Assembly (NCBI GenBank): GCA_005408345.1
Contig: SEMN01000227.1
Coordinates: 496,001 to 560,000 of the forward strand
Direction: 5' to 3'
Source: Macquaria australasica
Taxonomy: Eukaryota > Chordata > Actinopteri > Centrarchiformes > Percichthyidae
Length of the DNA: 64,000 nt
This document shows positions 59,866-64,000 of the stretch, piece after piece (the stretch's first letter is position 1; each line of letters opens with the position of its first letter). Position numbers and translations under genes: made by a program. The notes under the pieces were generated by a model that was not told the DNA's origin, ran no database searches, and was given only the letters and a program-made list of their open reading frames with translations.

Positions 59866-61469
59866 TTTAAAATGCCAACAGGCTTTTCTTTCACTCCTTT
59901 GTTGGTCCTGTAGTCGGACCAGAGACGAGCAGATAGGGTTTGTTGGTTATTTTTAACAACATTTCTGTTTTACAGATACAGTAGAGAGAGAAAAGGAGGG
60001 ATGTAAAAGGGAGATTGGAGGACAAGTACCCTTTTCTCTTCAGCATCTTGAGTCTAAGAGGATCTTGAAGCCATCTTATTTAGCATTTACAGCATGTTTC
60101 TGAAAAGCCTGGTAAACTAAGACACTTTGAAAAAGATTACAGGTGAACAAGCTTTTGGTGTCCACCTGCATCAGTAGATAACTGATAAATAAATATGTTT
60201 CTTTGAGATTTTCATTATATTGATCCCAATTTTTCATAGTATTTATGGCCTGCATTTTTTAGCAATAACAATTCAAAGTATTTACATCCTGTAAATCCCT
60301 CTTTATAGAGCAGTTTTCACTGTTACTGCTGTAGTCCGCCTTTCCCACACAGATTAACAGGAAATGATGCAAGCATGTACTGGACATATTTCTGGTGTCC
60401 AATGACATTGTTGACTGTCTTCTTTATTAAAACATGACAATATGAATCCTCGCGGTCCATGGTTGGTTCAACTGTGAACAGATACACTAGTCACTTTCTC
60501 CTGTTTCATTTCTGACACAGTAGTCTCAAGGTGTGTTTGCTGCCTCCAGAGGTCCATACATGTGTTTTAAACAGAACTCTGATCAACCAGGACTGAAATT
60601 AAGGATTTAACTTTAAGATCTTTTTTTTCGATTTACTATATTGTGTATACTATTTTCCTTGTCATGTTTGAAAGCTATATTTTAGGTCTTTTTTTGTCTT
60701 AATAGAGACTTTCTTTTTGGGACAGTGGTATGACATAGGGATGGTCATTTGATGATGACGCTTGCATAACTTGTTGACGCTGCTTCTGTTCAGCAGGCAG
60801 ATATGAGAACTTCTTATTCATTATGTAGTATTCAATGTTTTTTGATACGCAAAAAGGCATACAGACACTTACATTTGCAGAATAACTTCAACCTTTTCAG
60901 CACCATGGAGAGTGACACTGACACTCTGAACAGACGAGTATGAGCTCTTTGTGTCTGCTGTCAGGAGATGTTTGATGCAACATGATTAAAGAGTAACTTT
61001 AAAGATTTAAAGTTAGTGTAAATCCCTGTGCAGTTAGCCATAATGGCCGTTCCAGGGAGCTCCTTTCTCTGTTTACTTTCGGCCAGACTCAGATACAAGC
61101 CTTTAAAAATCATGTTAATTCGGAAAGCTGTAGGAGGCTCACACAGCTTGTCTCAATATATGTGTAGATACATGTTTTTATTGTCTACTTTCTCCAATAT
61201 TATATTAATCTGATCAGTCTGAAAAGCCTTTTGAATTGACCATTTTTATTTTCAGTTTTTAGATCTTTTCCTGTTTGTTCTCGTGTCTGTAGGCTATATT
61301 GTTATATTGTAGTTGCTCTTCCTTGACAGAAAACTTCCATTTAGGACAGAGGTCTGATAGCAGGATGGTAATTTGATATGACAATTGCATAACTTGTTGA
61401 CACTGCTTCTATCAGGAGGTAGATATAAAGACTATCAGTTCTCATTTATATGATTTTACCTAATTTTTC

Positions 61470-61488
61470 TATATATATATATATATAT
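61470..61488. repeat. (TA)n microsatellite
   Basis: TATATATATATATATATAT. Confidence 0.95.
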
Positions 61489-62009
61489 GGGTTTTTGTTA
61501 CACTATAGTGTTACACTACATTTCACTGTGTTTCAGAGAAAAACCAGAGGGCACTGTCTCAATTTGGGTACTCCCCTGTGAGTACAAAGGATATTGAGAG
61601 TGACCCAGGAAGGGGAAGCCATCTTATTTTACCGCGGTGAGGACATGTGCTGTTTTCTCTGGGAATCATGAGCTGTTTTGAAGGTAATAGTAGGCCAAAT
61701 TACGCACTCTTAAGCATATTTGTTTGTTGCACTATTTGTGTTAGACTTTTTTTTTGCAGTCTCTTGTAGTGTGGGTTTAGCGCCAGTAGTTCAGAGCTAT
61801 TGACACTGTCACCGTACAGAATGCAGTGAAGAGCCTAGGAGTTATACCTTAAGCAGACTGAATAGGGCTGAGTGTTACAGTGTATAGAGGAGAGTCGTCA
61901 GCTAATTCTGATTTTATTTTTCTTCTATGAGAACCGCATTGACAGCAGAGAACATTCTGCATGTTTTGTTTTAAAGCTCCAGTTTTCTGTTCAGAATAAA
62001 GACCCCCCA

Positions 62010-62089
62010 AAACTGAAATATCACACACACACACACACACACATACATACATATATATATGTATGTGTGTGTTTGTGGTATTTCAGTTT
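62010..62089. repeat. CA/TA/TG palindrome with unique arms
   Basis: AAACTGAAATATCACACAC leads through ACATACATACATATATATAT into GTGTGTTTGTGGTATTTCAG and ends at TTT 62089. Centre near 62050. The unique AAACTGAAATA ends flank the microsatellite core on both sides. Confidence 0.85.
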
Positions 62090-62879
62090 ACTTCAAAATC
62101 AATTCATCAACCTTTTCAGCTGCACAGACAGCAACACTGACATTCTCTGAACAGATGGGTATGAGCTCTTTTTCTTGGCTGTTTTGAGAGATGTTGAGTT
62201 GTAAAAGTGTACCTAGAATCCAGCTTAAAAAACTTTCTATTTTTATCAGTAATGGAGGCCCAGACTGGAACGTTTCCAACTTGTGCCTCAAGTCCCACAA
62301 GAATAATTATTACCTGGGGAGATAAATGTTGATTTCAATCCCCTGAGATGCCAGCTGTAAAGTCAAAACTTCAGCACAGATGTCTTGCCATATTTTGGTT
62401 AAGATTGGAGCCTCCTGATAATGCGTATTCTGTGGAAAATCATTTTCTTTTGGGCACAATTTTCCTCTGGATATTTGATTAATCTTTGTCCTTTCAGAGG
62501 CATCAGTTCTTTCAACTTCAGTGCAAAGTTCAAGTCAAACTTTGCCAAAACAAAAATGACTGTATCTAGACACAGGGGCAATTCTGTGTATTATTTTGTG
62601 TAACTGTTTTGCATAAAACACGGAGGTATCAGGGGTACTTTTAATTTGATGAGGTCTACACAAAATGTTCAACCCTGCAAGTTGAGCTTTTCGCTGCTGA
62701 ACCACCAGAATGTACCTTTTTTTTTTTGCTTAAAGTAAATGATTTAGTATTTTCTGTGTTTGTCACAGGAGTGGCAGCAGAGAGAATTTGGAGTTCATGT
62801 CTTTGTTTTTGTTCCCCTCTGTTGCCTTTTTCTCAGGAACAACATTTCCCTGCATCCCCCTGTGTCCTGGCTGAGCATC

Positions 62880-63320
62880 TCATTTTGCGCTGCACTCTCT
62901 CTCTTTCCATATTTGATTTTTCACTCCCTCTTTCTCTTCCATTTTTCACTCTCACCTGTTTCCCTTCTCGTTCTCAGGATCTCTGCTTTCCTCCCTGTAT
63001 TGTTGGCACTGCTAACAGGCTTTTCGAAGTGGCCTTCAGAAGCAGCTGGATCGCCGCCAGGAGCCTTTGGAGACCTGCCAGGCCGTCATATGCCCCTCTC
63101 CACTTTATCCTCCTCCGCCTGCCCACCTCTGCTTCTCCTCCTCTACACATTTTAATCTCTTTTTTTCTCCACGCCACTATTCATCCATCCTCCCCCTCTC
63201 CCTCTCTCAGCCTACTTCTTCTCACTCTTCTGCATCTCTTTGCTTGTCGGCCTCTCCCCTCCAACTCACATCGTTTCATCTCTCGCTGCTCTTTTTCCTC
63301 CAAATCACTGCTCAATCTTT
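62880..63320. repeat. CT-rich low-complexity region
   Basis: Pyrimidine-rich (CTCTCTCTCTTTCCATATTT, CCTCCCCCTCTCCCTCTCTC). The 248-codon serine-rich frame across it is judged an artefact. Confidence 0.75.
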
Positions 63321-64000
63321 CTTCAACATTATACTGTCAAAAACAAAATTGGGATTTCATGAAGCTAAACTATAATCACTCTCTACTAGCTGCTCTCCAA
63401 ACTATTACTTATAACTTATTTGACAACCTGATTTTTTGTAAACATATCCCCCTGGGGAGGGCGACCAAATAGCACAGCTGTCCAGCAGTAAAATAGTGGG
63501 ACTTTTTATCATTTATACAAGTACATTATCCACAACACTCAACCTTACTTCGTCTCTCTTCTTCTTTCCCCATTTTCACCCATTCTCCTTCCTCTTTTTC
63601 TACCCATTTTTCTCTCTCTATTTGGGTCAGCCACATTTTGCATCAGGTCTATATTCGGGTCTCTTTCGGACTGGGTCTGACTGTCCTCGGGTGCCTTTCA
63701 GGTCTATTTTTTTTAACACGTCAATTCTGGGTTTTAAGGGGTTTTCCAGTCTGAAGGAATGTCACGAAACATCCCAAAAAAATGTTTCTCCAGGTAGTGA
63801 GGGGATAAAAATCAATTTGATGCATCAACCTGCAACTCATGCAGAAGATTTTTGGCAGCTCCTGTCTTGCTAATCAGTGACTTCAGGCAGACACGCAATC
63901 TGTCAGTCAGTATCCTGTCTTTAAAAAGGTATGCTTTCTTTTTGCCAGATTCCCTCTTAACTGTTTCTTTCCTCTTCCTGACTCTTTCACCTTTCCCACA

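Larger units (their letters stand above)
60650..62180 (+). repeat. diverged local tandem duplication
   Basis: Unit A (about 60650-61000) and unit B (about 61260-62180) share GCATAACTTGTTGAC (60764 and 61387; offset 623), GACAGTGGTNTGAcA/GACAGAGGTCTGATA, and CCTTTTCAGC with CTGAACAGA/GAGTATGAGCTCTTT (60892 and 62111; offset 1219). The change in offset means unit B carries about 0.6 kb absent from A, between 61450 and 62090. Confidence 0.75.

Noticed and set aside
62726..63472. 248-codon open frame, serine/leucine-rich
   Set aside because: It reads through a pyrimidine-rich tract with low-complexity composition. No domain, signal peptide or splice fit. The length is explained by the lack of TAA/TGA/TAG in CT-rich DNA.
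1..64000. CRISPR arrays, tRNA or rRNA genes
   Set aside because: No regular direct repeats with unique spacers. No GGTTCGAATCC-like B box with a fitting A box, and no rRNA words were noticed. The organism is a vertebrate, so CRISPR is not expected.

Overview
The window looks like vertebrate, almost certainly percomorph teleost, nuclear DNA. It is AT-leaning and intron-rich, full of long CA/GT microsatellites, and packed with repeat families that I recognise from spiny-rayed fish genomes, such as an L2-like LINE with an ATTCTG-type tail, the 'mutagenic-looking' gene-desert repeats with CTAGAGGAAAAGTCAGGGG words, and fold-back MITEs. There are no bacterial-style operons. Most open frames of 60-150 codons are chance frames in repeats or microsatellites.

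The one recognisable host gene is delta-sarcoglycan (sgcd), on the minus strand. A 5' exon at about 33782-34250 ends exactly at an ATG followed by a GTAAGT donor. The first body exon (4183-4368) encodes 62 residues of the cytoplasmic N-terminus plus the transmembrane anchor. It is bounded by a CAG acceptor and a GTAAGT donor. The two exons are separated by a 29.4-kb intron, and the rest of the gene lies beyond position 1. About 30 kb on the high-coordinate side (34300-64000) is upstream flank, with one possible plus-strand terminal exon at 39316-39416.

The sgcd intron 1 carries a young, 5'-truncated L2-like LINE (12790-15910). Its reverse transcriptase frame is intact, but there is a single frame break in the endonuclease. 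A second interspersed repeat follows its tail. Older relics include a decayed RT fragment (49430-49830), an internally deleted Tc1-like copy (48663-48885), and many copies of non-autonomous families. One of these families occurs five times (4545, 28499, 42150, 43785 and 53405).

The most distinctive non-genic structures are a perfect 27-bp hairpin at 58426-58487 beside a fold-back MITE, a diverged local duplication at 60650-62180 with an extra ~0.6-kb block in its second unit, and a (GT)n tract 31 bases inside the sgcd donor. Some gene-free AT/TAAT-rich islands (5010-5215, 18985-19080, 27530-27640, 59600-59865) read like conserved regulatory elements. A 20-base N gap lies at 59058-59077. I found no CRISPR array, rRNA or tRNA, and no clear previously undescribed system.
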